Positions 12,115-22,969 of a stretch of 64,000 nucleotides of DNA are shown here, piece after piece (the first letter of the stretch is position 1; every line of letters starts with the position of its first letter). This stretch comes from Ricinus communis (taxonomy: Eukaryota > Streptophyta > Magnoliopsida > Malpighiales > Euphorbiaceae). The DNA is taken from positions 29,998,362 through 30,062,361 of the forward strand of contig NC_063257.1 of the NCBI RefSeq assembly GCF_019578655.1, in the 5' to 3' direction. The notes beneath the pieces were generated by a model. That model made no database searches. It had not been told where the DNA came from and saw only the letters and a program-made list of their open reading frames with translations. The position numbers were made by a program, and so were the translations under genes.

Positions 12115-12144
12115 CAGATAATAATAATAATAATAATAATAATA
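12115..12144. repeat. (AAT)n microsatellite
   Basis: About nine AAT/ATA units. The copy at 37529-37557 is one unit longer. The polyasparagine reading frame over it is an artefact. Confidence 0.95.
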
Positions 12145-12660
12145 GACTTTATGGGAACATTATGATGAGCTGTTCAAATATGTCTTCCAGCATTAGATAT
12201 AGACAACATGTTATTAAAACTCCTTATGAGAATGGACACTTACCCGCCAATATTTTATATTTACTGAAAAGCAGTTCTACTTAATTTATAATGTCATGGC
12301 AATTTTCTTTTGTTTTCTAATATGGAGATATTTTTTTATCCCTCCATTAATCCTAGGTCAAGTCTTTCCCCATAATATTAGTAGTCAATTAAAATTAAAA
12401 AGCCAATTATTGATTTTTAGTCAATTTAAATAAGTCTATTTGTGTTAAAGTATTGAGCTAAGTTTTTTATCTTTAGGAGGAGCTGAGTGAGAGAGTTTGA
12501 TATTTTATTGAATACTATATATATTAAGAGTTTGTTTGGTTGGATTATATAGATATAATAATATTTTAATATGTCTAGACACTGATTATTGAATCAGCGT
12601 CATGCACTTCTTTTTAAATAGCCTAATTTTAATGTATGTATCAGATCTCAACAACCCAAA

Positions 12661-12684
12661 TCTTATCGCAAGCATGCGATAAGA
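12661..12684. other. perfect 10-bp hairpin
   Basis: TCTTATCGCA, loop AGCA, TGCGATAAGA. The 9-bp core is retained at about 38081-38102 in unit copy 2. It may be a relic of a small inverted-repeat element; no function is apparent. Confidence 0.7.
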
Positions 12685-13048
12685 TAATTATATTAATTAA
12701 AGAAGAAAATAAAAGAAGTCGTTGATATTTACTTAATGGAGTAAAGGCCAAAACTAATACCTTACGTCTGCCAAATCATCTTTCACAAATGAAATAGATA
12801 ATCTAGAGCTACATTCTCCTTGTTTGTGATTATATTTGTTTTCTTAGAAGACTTCATTTTCTTAAAAGGCCTTAAGGCTCATAAAAAAAAAAACAATTTA
12901 AAAGAAAAACAGAAAGAAAAAAAAAAAGAAACTTAAGGCTATAACTAAATTGGCCGAAACAAAATTTGAACTTGATTTTATCTATTTTGAACTAATGTTC
13001 GAGCTCAAATAATAAATTCGAGCTTAATTTGTTTAGAAATAATTAAAT

Positions 13049-13159
13049 CTTAAATAAAAATAAGATTTTTCAGTCTCGTCTGAGGATCCTGCACACCAGA
13101 AACTTGTTAGTCTCTCCCTCTCTCATATTGGCTCTTTCTGGTGTGCAGGATCCTCAGAC
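13049..13159. repeat. viral palindromic junction at start of EPRV cluster
   Basis: Host unit copy 1 ends at 13048. A few bases of minus-oriented viral leader follow, then a plus-oriented viral block (13074-13108), then the same block inverted. The arms 13078-13102 and 13135-13159 are perfect 25-base complements around the conserved viral block beginning GTCTGAGGATCCTGC. The 32-bp spacer is pyrimidine-rich. This is a head-to-head joint of two viral ends. Confidence 0.85.
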
Positions 13160-13756
13160 AAGGCAAGCACGTAGTATACACTTGTTAAATCTTAAATAAA
13201 AATAGAAAGAAAGATGATAAAATTTTATTGATGGATGAACAAATATACAAACTTTGAAATAAAAGCTTTAAAATGAAAGCTTTGAACAAAAGAAATATAA
13301 CTTACAATAGTTGATGAATACAAGAGGAAAATGGTTTCTCGCTCTTACTCTCACACTCTCTTTTCTCACTATATTTCTAATAGTATGACTTGAAGAATAT
13401 AAGAGTTTCTTGGAATTTTTCAGTCTGCCTTCTTCTTTGAAAAACTCCTCTATTTATAGAGGTCTTCAGCCTTCAAGCCTCATGATTGATGCTTTGGATG
13501 CTCTTCATAGTGGAATGAGGGGCTCCATGTCTTTTGGATACTTTTGATAATGGAGTGAGAGACTCCATGACTTTTGCAGAAGTTGTCTGCCACGCTTGAG
13601 GAATCTTTTACTTTAAAAAAGTAAAGGTGTAGAGTCTTTTGTCTTTTCTCTTTTCTTTTAAATGACTTTTTTTTTAATTTATTGGGCATCTGGCCCATTA
13701 CATAAATATTTTGGGCTGCCATTTCTGGTTTTCAACCCAAGGGCTTTACAGAGATG
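13160..13756 (-). promoter_or_regulatory. EPRV-B1 intergenic region: TATA box, poly(A) signal
   Basis: Minus-strand CTATAAATAG at 13450-13459 is the likely pregenomic promoter core. AATAAA at 13224-13229 is a candidate poly(A) signal downstream of it. In this family the terminally redundant RNA is polyadenylated after passing the promoter once. The sequence matches 199-818 closely. A 'gctttaaaatgaaagcttt' palindrome-like block is present at about 13263-13281. Confidence 0.75.
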
Positions 13757-15013
13757 CTATTTGATGGGATTGAATATCCCAAAACAGTCATCTTCGTTCG
13801 AGTCATCATCTAGATCTATTGCTGCTGAGCTAGTGCTAGAAGAGGAAGATGAAGCTTTAGATTTTCCTTTGGAAGAGGCGATTTCCGACAATTGTTTGAT
13901 CAATTGTAAGAAATCTTCTTCTGTTTGAGCCGCCGCTAGCTTTGGAATAATGAAGGACTTCTGTGCCAGGAAAGTGGTCTGTTCTTTTGGAGGTGGCAAG
14001 AAGCTATTCTTTGAAAGAAAACTTTGTACCATCTTTAGAGATAATTTTTCTTGGTGGTTAAATTTATCCCACCATTTGACTTTGAATCTTCGGGCAAGGA
14101 TGATTTCTCCATTTGCTGCTTGGTTGAAATGGAAATACCATACACATACCCAGGGGAGAAAAAAGTTTGAATAAAATAGAAGTAAAGGGGGAAAACGTCT
14201 TTCTATTTTATTTGGTTTATAGTGGGATTTGAATAGATTAAACAGAGGTAGAACTTCTAGAATTATGGTCTTAGGAACATTTCCATAAAAATTCTACCAT
14301 TGTTTAAACCAATATGGGATCTTTGAAGTTTGGATTGAGTTTGTGTCGAAGTAGAAAAGCCAAGAATGACTTTGTCCTTCGTTTTGGAGAAGAAAGGTAT
14401 TAAACCAAGCTTGTTGGTAATCCCAATAGTTCAAAGAAGTGTTTAGGCTTGATGGGTAGGTTCTTTGGAGGGAAGTTGGAAAAGATCTTGATGAATGTAA
14501 ATCCATTCCCCAATCTGAAGGGTGGAGGATTCTTTGTATGGTGCATGTGGAATATGCAGGGTCTTTATGGTCTTTGTGCTTTTTGAAGTGTTTGAACTTT
14601 GCAGAACCAGTTACCTCAAGGATAGACTGGTAGTAAGATTGAGACTTTGATATATTCCAAGGCTTGAAATACCATCCTGGAGGGAAAATTTTTGAAATCA
14701 GTTTTGAGGGGCTTTCTGTACAGAATCCTTCCTCAATAGTTAAAATGCTTTGAAAATTTTGCTTTTCTATATACTCATTGGTTTTGAAAAGTTTTATTTA
14801 TGACAAAACTATTTCTTGAGAGTTGGGCTTTGAAATACTTTGAGAGCTCTGAGATAGGTTTTGAGGAAAAATTTCTATCTCAGGTTTTGAAAGAGGGATA
14901 GAAAGTATACCTTTACCTTTGTTGGAAGAGGATGATGTCTTTGGAGAGACTTCGGGGTAAAGTTGTATCATTTACTTTGAATATTCTTCTTTTGCTTTCG
15001 ATTTTCTTGGCAT
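13757..15013 (-). pseudogene. EPRV-B1 ORF2, unknown function, internally deleted
   Basis: Starts ATG at 15011-15013, two nucleotides after the ORF1 stop TGA (15016-15018). About 190 bp are missing at about 14988 compared with EPRV-A, fusing the first few codons to the EEYSK region. The rest includes YWDYQQAW, then WLFYFDTNSIQTSKIPYW and a WWNF motif (about 14270-14430), and the C-terminal serine/acidic tail (13757-14032). Stop codons remain, including one near 14800. Function unknown. Confidence 0.75.
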
Positions 15014-15015
15014 TT

Positions 15016-16199
15016 TCACTCCTGTTTTTGAAGGAACTCTCTGGTTAGAAAGTCTGGAATTGAATTCGAATCTCCTCTTATGTATTCGATTTCAAAATCA
15101 AAAACAGAAAGAATGGCTTGCCATCTGGCAAAAATCTGTTTTGAAGCTATGTTTTGAACATCTTTTTGTAAAACTTCTTTGGCAGATTTACAATCAATCC
15201 TTAAAAGAAATTTTTGGTTTAAAAGGTCGCTTTGAAATTTTGAAATGCACAAAACTATCAAAAGAATTTCTTTTTTGATAGTTGAATAATTTTTGTGTGT
15301 ATTATTCCAGTGTGCAGAAGTAAACTGGACAATACATTCTTTGTTGTTTTGCACTTGCTTAAGAATCCCACCATATCCTAAATTTGATGCATCAGTTTCA
15401 ACAATTTTGAATGCAGATGGATCAGCTAGGTGTAAGCATGGTATTTCAGAAACTTACTTTTTAATGCTTTGGACAATCTTTGTATGCTCATCGGTCCATG
15501 CAGGGGGGTTGTTCTTTAATCTGTCATGGAGGGGCTTTGCTAGACAGTTCAAATTTGGATAAAAATCCATCACATAATTTAAACTACCAAGGAATCTTTG
15601 TAATTGAGTTTTTTCCAAAATTTTGTCTGAAAATTTTGAAGTAAAGGCTAGAGACCTTTCAATTGGGGTGATAGTTCTCCGGGAGATGTAGTGGCTAAGA
15701 AATCTAATTTTTGTTTGGAATAAAGATATCTTGGACTTTGAAACTACTAAACCATTTTTCTTAACAACATAGAAAAATGTCTCCAAGTGTTTGAAATGTT
15801 GCTCTAGAGAATTTGAAAATATCAACACATCATCGATATAGACAATGCAAAACTTTGAATAAGGATTGAAAATGTCATTCATGATTTTTTGAAATTCAGA
15901 AGGAGCATTTTTTTAAATCTGAAAGGTATTACATTCCATTCGTACTGGCCAAACGGAACTGTAAAAGCAGTCTTGTACCTGTCTTTAGGATGAATTTGGA
16001 TTTGCCAAAATCCTGATTTCATGTCAAACTTTGAAAAAATAAAAGCAGAATGAAGCTTTTGAAGAAGATCTTTTTTGTTTGGAATGGGGTATCTAATCCA
16101 CTTTAGAGCTTTATTCAAAAGTTTATAGTTAATCACCAACCTAGGTATTTCTCTTTCTATCTCACTATTTTTGTGGACATAAAAGGCTGCACACGATCA
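15016..16199 (-). pseudogene. EPRV-B1 reverse transcriptase and RNase H
   Basis: RT with FDMKSGFWQI and YIDD (15829-15840). RNase H covers about 15016-15440, with FEIEYIRGDSNSIPDFLTRE at the end. Disruptions are TGA at 16197-16199, TAA at 15454-15456 and a frameshift in a T-run at about 15911. The TGA and TAA sit at the same codons as in EPRV-A. Enzymatically dead as it stands. Confidence 0.9.
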
Positions 16200-17430
16200 G
16201 GGGGATCTGGATTTGGTAATTAAACCGTTTTGCTCTAAATTTTTTATTTCTATTCTACAATGGCTTTCTAGGATTTCATTCATTTGGATGGGTCTGGCTT
16301 TGGTGGGAATTTGTTTATCACAAAAATCTTTTTCATATGGTAAATCTACCATATGTTGTTTTCTTTTCCAAAAAGTATTAGGAAGATCACAACAAACTTC
16401 ATTTTCAATCTTCTTTTGCGAATCAGAGATTTTTCTTTGGACAAAATCATTTTGCATTTGATTTTGGATTCTTTTCAATCCCATATCTTGTTTCAAGTGG
16501 AAAAGCTGGGTTTCTTTTCCTTTAATCAAAGCATTTACCTCAAAATTATAAATTGAGTGGGCTTTTATAAGATTGAGATTTCTCTTCTTGGGTTTTTCTA
16601 TAAAAGGGAAAATAATCTTTGAATCTTTAGCTTTAAAAATGATACCAGCAGTAGTTACTTTGAAAGGAGTAATTAAATTGATAAAAGGAGTTTCCAAAAT
16701 AACTGTTTGTTGTAAATCCTTTGTAAGAATAAAAATATTTTTTAAAGCAATATTGTTATTTAGAATTGCAGCTTCAGTTTTACGCGCAATTCTAATCTTT
16801 GAACTATTGGCTGAGGTAAGCCTTTCTTTTGTTTCTTGATGATATCTTTTAGGAACCAGCTCATAATTAATACAGTTGAGGTCTGCTCCTGTATCAAATA
16901 AAGCGATAGTTTCTATTTGGAAATCACTAGGGAAAATGAGTTTTATTTGGATCAAATATTTTCTTGAGGTAATTTCTTTTAAAACATTAATGAAGTTTTC
17001 TGGAACATTTTCAGAAACTTCAAGATTTTGAAAGTCATTTTCTTCTCCAGAATCAGAATCACTATTATGTTTGAGAATCAAGCTTTGGAGCAAAACAGAA
17101 TCATTTTGTTGTTTTTCTTTCAAATCCTTGAGCTCTGTTTTGATTGCTTTGATTTCTTTCTGAAGTTCTTGGACGGTAGGAAGAGGATTTTTTAACTTTT
17201 TCCCTTTATCCAAGATAAGTGAGATCATAGTAAGATCATAAGTGTTCTTACTAGAAGAGGGGATAAGGGTTTCAGTTTTTAAGATTTCTTTTAAAACTTG
17301 TTTTTAGATTTGGGGGTCATTAATATGCTTGACGGCTTCAAGAAGAGCTTCTTGTTGCCTAGTAAGCATATTAATATTCTTTGGAATATCATCAGAATCT
17401 GATTCAGAATAATAGGATCAGGTCATTAAT
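16200..17430 (-). pseudogene. EPRV-B1 aspartic protease and flanks (open for 343 codons)
   Basis: The longest uninterrupted viral frame in the window, 17228 to 16197. It contains a Lys/Glu coiled-coil stretch, the protease motif Asp-Thr-Gly at 16887-16895 (ALFDTGADLNC), and the linker with a WKRKQHMVDLPYE block. It runs into RT at the shared TGA. Protease homology is clear; activity cannot be judged. Confidence 0.85.
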
Positions 17431-18500
17431 TTCATCGTTTTTTCTTAAAAGATTTGGAAAAATCTTCTTTGCATTTTCCTTTGCAGGTAGGGGAAGGTTC
17501 TATAGGATTATGCTCAAACTCGTTGCAAAAACTACCTAGTTCTTGCCTAGTCTTCTTCATTTTCCATTTGAGTTGTCTTTGGAGTTTAAGGTCATGGCAA
17601 ATCTTCAATCCTTCTTTCTGGGTAAGGCTAACTAATTCACCATAAGTGTAGAAATCATAAGGGATCTGGCTATTATGGGCTTCTCTTATGGTATTCCTAA
17701 CTCTTTCACCTAGTATCTTAGGTAAACAAGCTAAGAACTTTTCTTTCCAGAAAGGTTGGTTTGAATCTTCCCTAAGCATGACTCTGGTCAGGAAGGTATC
17801 TTTATAAGCTTGGAAATTGCTAAACTTTTTACAGGTTAGATTACTAAGAAGCATAGCATTCTTATCTTTTAGAAGAGAATGATCTCCTATGAAGTGGAGG
17901 GAAATTGTCAAGATTAAGGTTGACACAGCATCCTCAATAGGATTTCCTAGCTCATCTAAGATGGGGGTCCCTTCTATTGTGGTTTGTATGGTACCTAGGA
18001 TTTGGAGCTGATGTGCTTGTGTGAGATGGTAATCCCACCATCCTTTAAGCTGGCCAGAAAATCCAGCTATAAGGAGTTCAACAATGGCTCTATCGGAGGT
18101 ACCACTTTGAGTTTTGTAGGCATTGGCTGCCATGGTAATCTGTTGTAAGAGACCAAGAATGTTGTATTCTGACATTCCATCTATATTCCATTCATAGACG
18201 GAAGAGGCATTGAATCTAGATTGAGTTAGGATATTATTTCTTTTCTATTCCTAGATCTAGGGCAGTATTCCTAGAAGTATGCCAGGTCAATCTAGGGGCT
18301 TGCCATCCCAATCTGTTGATGTTGGAGTGTTTTTCAGTGACACTTTCAAGCTCTGAATCATTGGATTTCTCGCATTGGGCTTGATCTATAGCACTGATAT
18401 TCCTACTGCTTTGAGGAGTATTTGGCACTAGGTTTTTGGAGGACTCAGAAGTGGCTAATTTGCTAAGTTGTTCCCTAACTGCTCTAGCAAACTCAGTTTG
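17431..18500 (-). pseudogene. EPRV-B1 coat protein, zinc-knuckle region deleted
   Basis: The coat core is open over 17432-18175 (LKGWWDYHL; FWKEKFLACLPKILGERVR). Relative to EPRV-A about 270 bp are missing at 17417-17442, removing the basic region and zinc-knuckle motif. The upstream Ser/Gln-rich portion (18234-18500) has frame breaks. Confidence 0.85.
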
Positions 18501-19550
18501 CTTCTAAAATTGATCTTGGCTAGGGTTTGAAATTTGGTAGGGTTTAAAGACTGGATTTTTGAGCTTTTCTGATTGGCTTACCTCTTTTGGATGATCAGTG
18601 TTGGGGATTGCAGAGGTGAAGACTACAGAAGGTTTTTAGATCTGGCTTTCTATCCTAACAAGCTGCTTCCTTATTGTGTTAAGATAAGTATTCGAGAAAT
18701 TATTCTGCTGAACAATATTCTTGACATTTTTCTCAAGATCTTCTCCTTTTAATTTGTAAGGTGTAGCCTCTATTTCATTCTCTCCATAAGGAATAGTTAT
18801 TTTCCTGAGGGGAGGATGTTCAGACTGGATGGTTTGATTTTCCCCGACCTTCCACTCTGGAGTCTTGTTTCTTACAATAACATGATTAATAAGCTTTTCT
18901 TTGAAAGGATAAAGAATACTATTTTCTTTGCAATAAATCTGAAACCAATCAAAAAATTTGATTTGGATCTTGTTTTGTATGCAAAATTGATAGTATCTCT
19001 CTTGAATACTGTCTTTTTCTTGTAAAAAATACTTAAAAAATCAAAATTTTTTAGAATGGTTGTTCTTTGAATAGAAATCTTCATGTAAAAGCTTTTTATT
19101 GATTTGAAAATCTTTTGAAATCATGTTGATTTCTGCTTCTAGATTTTGAGTTATTGCAGATAGTGATGGTGAAGAGGGGATAGAGACGGTCACTATATCA
19201 TCATCATCTTTCTTTAGTTCATTGTAGACGGGTCTAGGGATATTGCTTTGGTAATCAACATTCTGTAATATGGTGTTTGAGCTTGGTATATCAGATATTG
19301 AAAATCTTGGTTGTGTTTGTGATGGAGTTGGTTCTTTGTAAGGGGCATAAATAACAGAAGGTATTTTTGATATCCTTCCAATATTTATGGTCGAGGTTGA
19401 AGAGTCTTCATCAGAAAATCTAGAAGAGGTTGATTTCCTGTTGAATGTAAGCTTTACTTTTCCATCTGGAAATTGGGTTATGTTTTTGAGATTTGTATTT
19501 GGCTCTGTTTGCTTTGGTGATTCAGGTTGGGTTGCACCTTCAAGGATCCA
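18501..19550 (-). pseudogene. EPRV-B1 linker between movement and coat domains
   Basis: Same ORF1 segment as 6188-7080, including the Pro/Ser/Asp-rich block and the following basic aromatic block, with several stops. No motif of known function. Confidence 0.65.
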
Positions 19551-20262
19551 TTATTCTAGAAGAGTTATATCCTTCCATTGAATGGTTTCTGGAATAGATG
19601 CATTGAATTTGAAAAGATCTGTTTGGAGGAAAAAGGTTTCTCCTTTTGGTGAATGGAGCTTGTGTTTCAAACCAAAAGCAGAAATCATGGCTTTGTAATG
19701 TATTTTGAAAATTAATGCTATCGGGATGGATCCTTCAAGCATTTTGTAATTATGTGTCTTTATTTGAAGAACAATGCTCTTTAAAATATTTTTATCATTT
19801 AAAGAAATTGTAATGTTAGGAAAACAATTAAAAGAAATTGGTCCTTTATTAAGACTTGACTCAACAGTACCTAAGGACTGCTAAGATGGAAGTATCTAAA
19901 CCTTCTCTGGTAAGGGGCTTTATTCCTACCTGAACAAGGCCTATATGAATATACTTATAGTCTTTTTCTTTCTGCTTTTGGAGGGTCTTTGGATTTAAAA
20001 GATAAATTTCTTCAAAAGACTTTAAAATTTGAATATCTCTTTCTTCAGTTTTGATAGTAAAATCAGTTTTGAAGAGAGGGAACTTTGAAAACTCATAGAT
20101 TTGCTTCTTTTGAATCTTGGGTATTTCCCAATCATCAATATGCTTTGAAAAATCTTCAATAGTGATTTTCTCACTATTTACTAAGCCTTTATACCTTGAA
20201 GACTCAGAAGTAGAAGAGTTTGAGAAAGAAGAAGATCTACAGAAAAAAGGTTCTAAATTCAT
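19551..20262 (-). pseudogene. EPRV-B1 movement protein, frameshifted
   Basis: Starts MNLEPFF at 20262 and keeps the serine-rich N-terminus, a KHIDDWEIPK block and YIHIGLVQVGIKPL. A deletion of about 38 bp at 19872 shifts the frame. The C-terminal part (19551-19742) ends in the TAA shared with other copies. It is a 30K-type movement protein by position and similarity to the other copies. Confidence 0.8.
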
Positions 20263-20463
20263 TTTTAAAATAAATCAAGATAACTTTCTAAATAAACATG
20301 AACCAAGCCACCAGATTTACTGCCCTTACACCAGACGGGACTTACTACTATGCATAAATGAACAAGTTTGTTTATCAGTGATATGATGCAGATTAAAATG
20401 ATTTTAAAATCTCTTTTATATAGATGATGTTTCTTTCCTGAAACCCAGTAGGCTATGATACCA
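20263..20463 (-). promoter_or_regulatory. EPRV-B1 leader and tRNA primer-binding site
   Basis: Minus-strand TGGTATCATAGCC (20451-20463) is an initiator-Met-tRNA primer site with one change from the usual TGGTATCAGAGCC. The leader to the movement ATG follows and keeps a recognisable 'agtagtaag…cccg' block also present at 21431-21500 and 25097-25165. The segment stops exactly at the primer site, where the cluster switches strand. Confidence 0.8.
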
Positions 20464-20469
20464 ATACGA

Positions 20470-20990
20470 GAAGAAAAATCGACAGCAAATTCAAAGCCTG
20501 TTCAAAGTCCAAAGAAGGAGATTTTGCCCTCCTCTTCAAAGCTTATCAGAACCTGGACCGAAATCATCTAGGAAGAAATTGACAAAAGCAAGGTAGATCC
20601 GGCCCAACGGCAATTACAAATTCAGGAGTGGCTTACACAACAAGATCCTAAATTTTTAAAAAGGGTCGAAGAATATTCAAAGCAAATGATACAACTTTAC
20701 CCCGAAGTCTCTCCAAAGACATCATCTCCAAAGACATCCTCCTCTTCCAACAAAGGTAAAGGTATACTTTTTATCCCTCTTTCAAAATCTGAGATAGAAA
20801 TTTTCCCTCAAAACCTATCTCAGACCTCTCAAAGTATTTCAAAGCCCAACTTTCAAGAAATAGTTTTGTCACAAACAAAACTTTTCAAAACCAATGAGTA
20901 TATAGAAAAGCAAAATTTTTCAAAGCATATTGATGATTGGAAAATACCTAAGGTTCAAAAGAAGCAAATCTATGAGTTTTCAAAGTTTAA
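20470..20990 (+). pseudogene. ORF2 N-terminal fragment fused to movement-protein fragment
   Basis: ORF2 sequence with one stop (about 20571) runs to KQNF at 20926. It then switches in frame to the movement block SKHIDDWKIPKVQKKQIYEF and at about 20988 to viral leader. The joints lie in short shared strings ('tcaaagcat', 'tcaaag'), pointing to microhomology or template switching. The 115-codon frame 20686-21033 is this chimera, not a natural protein. Confidence 0.75.
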
Positions 20991-21316
20991 GAGCGAGAAA
21001 CCATTTTCCTCTTGTATTCATCAACTCTTGTAAGTTATATTTCTTTTGTTCAAAGCTTTCAAGTTTGTATATTTGTTTTCATTTTAAAGCTTTTATTTCA
21101 AAGTTTGTATATTTGTTTTCATTTTAAAGCTTTTATTTCAAAGTTTGTATATTTGTTCATCCATCAATAAAATTTTGTCATCTTTCTTTCTATTTTTATT
21201 TAAGATTTAACAAGTGTATGCTCTATGCTTGCCTCGTCTGAGGATCCTGCACACCAGAAACTTGTTTATCTTCACCGATTAATATTTCCTTTTGTTTTCT
21301 AGATCTTGTTACAATT
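20988..21316 (+). promoter_or_regulatory. EPRV-B2 leader with 40-bp tandem repeat and poly(A) signal
   Basis: Leader of the same type as in EPRV-A and B1, but the upstream part with the TATA box has been lost in the rearrangement. AATAAA lies at 21166-21171. The conserved block with CCTCGTCTGAGG, itself a short palindrome, is at 21234-21245, followed by the primer site. Confidence 0.7.
21061..21157. repeat. 40-bp tandem repeat in viral leader
   Basis: Exact 40-bp units at 21061-21100 and 21101-21140, and 17 bases of a third, each containing 'ttttaaagcttttattt'. The same leader in B1 and EPRV-A has only one unit. Confidence 0.92.
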
Positions 21317-21516
21317 TGGTATCAAAGCCATCTGGGTTCCGGGATTAGAAGCATATCTACATTATAAAGATTTTACATTCATTTTAAACTGCATCAGGTT
21401 TCTTATAGGCAAGTTCTGTTCATTTTATGCGCAGTAGTAAGACCCGACGGACAGGGCAGTAAAGCTGAGAGCTGTGGTCCAGGCTTGTCTAGAAAGTTAT
21501 TTTGGTTTATTTTAAA
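21317..21516 (+). promoter_or_regulatory. EPRV-B2 primer-binding site and leader
   Basis: TGGTATCAAAGCC at 21317-21329 is the Met-tRNA primer site with one change. The stretch 21431-21500 is unusually GC-rich for the window and nearly identical to 25097-25165, and could be a structured packaging or translation element; that role is inferred only. Confidence 0.75.
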
Positions 21517-22843
21517 ATGAATTTAGAACCTTTCTTCTGTAGATCTTTTTCTTTCTCAAATTCTTCTACCTCTGAATCATCGAGGTACAAAGGTCTAGTA
21601 AATAGTGAAGAAATCACTATTGAAGATTTTTTAAAGCATATAGATGATTGGGAAATACCTAAAGTCCAAAAGAAATAAATTTATGACTTTTCAAAGTTCC
21701 CTCTCTTTAAGGCTGATTTTACAATCAAAACTGAAGAAAGAGACATTCAAATTTCAAAGCCTTTTGAAGAGATTTATCTCTTAAATCCAAAGACCCTCCA
21801 AAAGCATATGGAAAAGGATTATAAGTATATCCATATAGGCCTTGTCCAGGTAGGAATAAAGCCCCTTACCAGAGAAGGTTTAGATACTTCCATATTAGCA
21901 GTCCTTATGGATGCTAGGTTTACAAATTTCTATGATTTCTTGTTAGGTACTGTTGAGTCGAGTCTCAATAAAGGACCTATTTCTTTCAATTGTTTTCTAA
22001 ATATCACGATTTCTTTAAACGACAAAAATGTTTTAAAGAGCATCGTTCTTCAAATAAAGACACATAATTACAAAATGCTTGAAGGATCTATTCCGATAGC
22101 ATTAATTTTCAAAATTCATTACAAAGCTATGATTTCTGCCTTTGGTTCCAAACACAAACTTCACTCACCAAAAGGAGAAACACTGTTCCTACAAACAGAT
22201 CTATCCAAATCCAACGCAACTATTCTAAAAACCATTCAATGGAAAGACATTACACTTCCAGAATAATGGATCCTTGAAGGTGCAACCCAACCTACATCTC
22301 CAAAGCAAACACAACCAAACACAAACCTTAAACACATAGTCCAATACCCAGATGGAAAGGTAAAGATCACATTCAACAGAAAATCAACCTCCTCTAGATT
22401 TTCTGATGATGGTTCTTCAACCTCGACCATAGATATTGGAAGGGTATCCAAAATACCTTTTGTTATCTATGCTCCTTACAAAGAACCAATTCCATCTCAA
22501 ACTCAACCCAGATTTTCAACATCTGATGTTCCAAATACACTTCAGAATGTTGATTACCAAAGTAATATCCCCAGACCAGTTTACACTGATCTAAAGAAAG
22601 ATGACGAAGATATAGAGATAACCTCTACCCCATCTTCACCATCACCATCACCATCAGCCATAACCCAAAACCTTGAAGCAGAGATCAACATGATTTCAAA
22701 AGAGTTTGAAATTGACAAAAAACTCTTGCATGAAGATTTCTATTAGAAAAAAAACCATCTTAAAAAACTTTGGTTTTTTAAGAATTTTTTAAAAGAAAAG
22801 GATAGTATACAAGAAAGATACTATCAATTTTGCATTCAAAACA
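21517..22843 (+). pseudogene. EPRV-B2 movement protein and linker, one internal stop
   Basis: ATG at 21517 (MNLEPFF). The movement domain is full length, about 250 codons, with a premature TAA at about 21676 (Gln in other copies) and the shared TAA at 22264-22266. The linker continues in frame to about 22843, where it jumps to RNase H, deleting roughly 3.9 kb of ORF1. It is the best preserved full-length movement gene in the window. Confidence 0.85.
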
Positions 22844-22964
22844 GATTTTCGCCCGTTGGCAAGCTATTTTGTCTGTTTTTGATTTTGAAATTGAATTTAT
22901 TCGAGGAGAATCAAATTCTATTCCTGACTTTATGACTAGAGAATTCTTGCAAAAATAGGAGTGA
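22844..22964 (+). pseudogene. RNase H C-terminal fragment
   Basis: About 40 codons of the ORF1 end (…FEIEFIRGESNSIPDFMTRE), joined out of frame to the linker. TAG occurs at 22956-22958 and the ORF1 stop TGA at 22962-22964, five nucleotides before the ORF2 ATG. Confidence 0.8.
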
Positions 22965-22969
22965 AAAAA

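Larger units (their letters stand above)
7669..13048. repeat. host unit, copy 1 (segmental duplication)
   Basis: About 5.4 kb of non-coding AT-rich host DNA. It matches 33082-38466 along its whole length with roughly one to two percent differences by eye, and 47223-48695 over its first 1.4 kb with more differences. It contains an exon-like relic, an LTR-like repeat, a Gypsy RNase H relic, an hAT element, an AAT microsatellite and a hairpin, annotated separately. The short reading frames inside it are not conserved as proteins. Outside the listed sub-features I see nothing coding. Confidence 0.9.
13160..20463 (-). mobile_element. EPRV-B1: near complete viral genome length, decayed
   Basis: Minus-strand viral copy running from the primer-binding site (20451-20463) through movement, coat, protease, RT, RNase H and ORF2 to the leader near 13160, about 7.3 kb. 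It is the same strain as EPRV-A. Notable losses are about 38 bp in the movement region (19872), about 270 bp removing the zinc-knuckle region (17417-17442), and about 190 bp near the ORF2 N-terminus (14988). There is also a one-base frameshift in RT (about 15911). Because it starts exactly at the primer site, it shows the linear extent of one genome unit. Confidence 0.9.

Noticed and set aside
12075..12284. Polyasparagine frame
   Set aside because: AAT microsatellite translation.
20686..21033. 115-codon plus-strand frame as a novel fusion protein
   Set aside because: It is a rearrangement joining ORF2, movement and leader fragments.
21061..21157. CRISPR-like array from the 40-bp repeats
   Set aside because: Units are directly adjacent with no spacers, in plant DNA.
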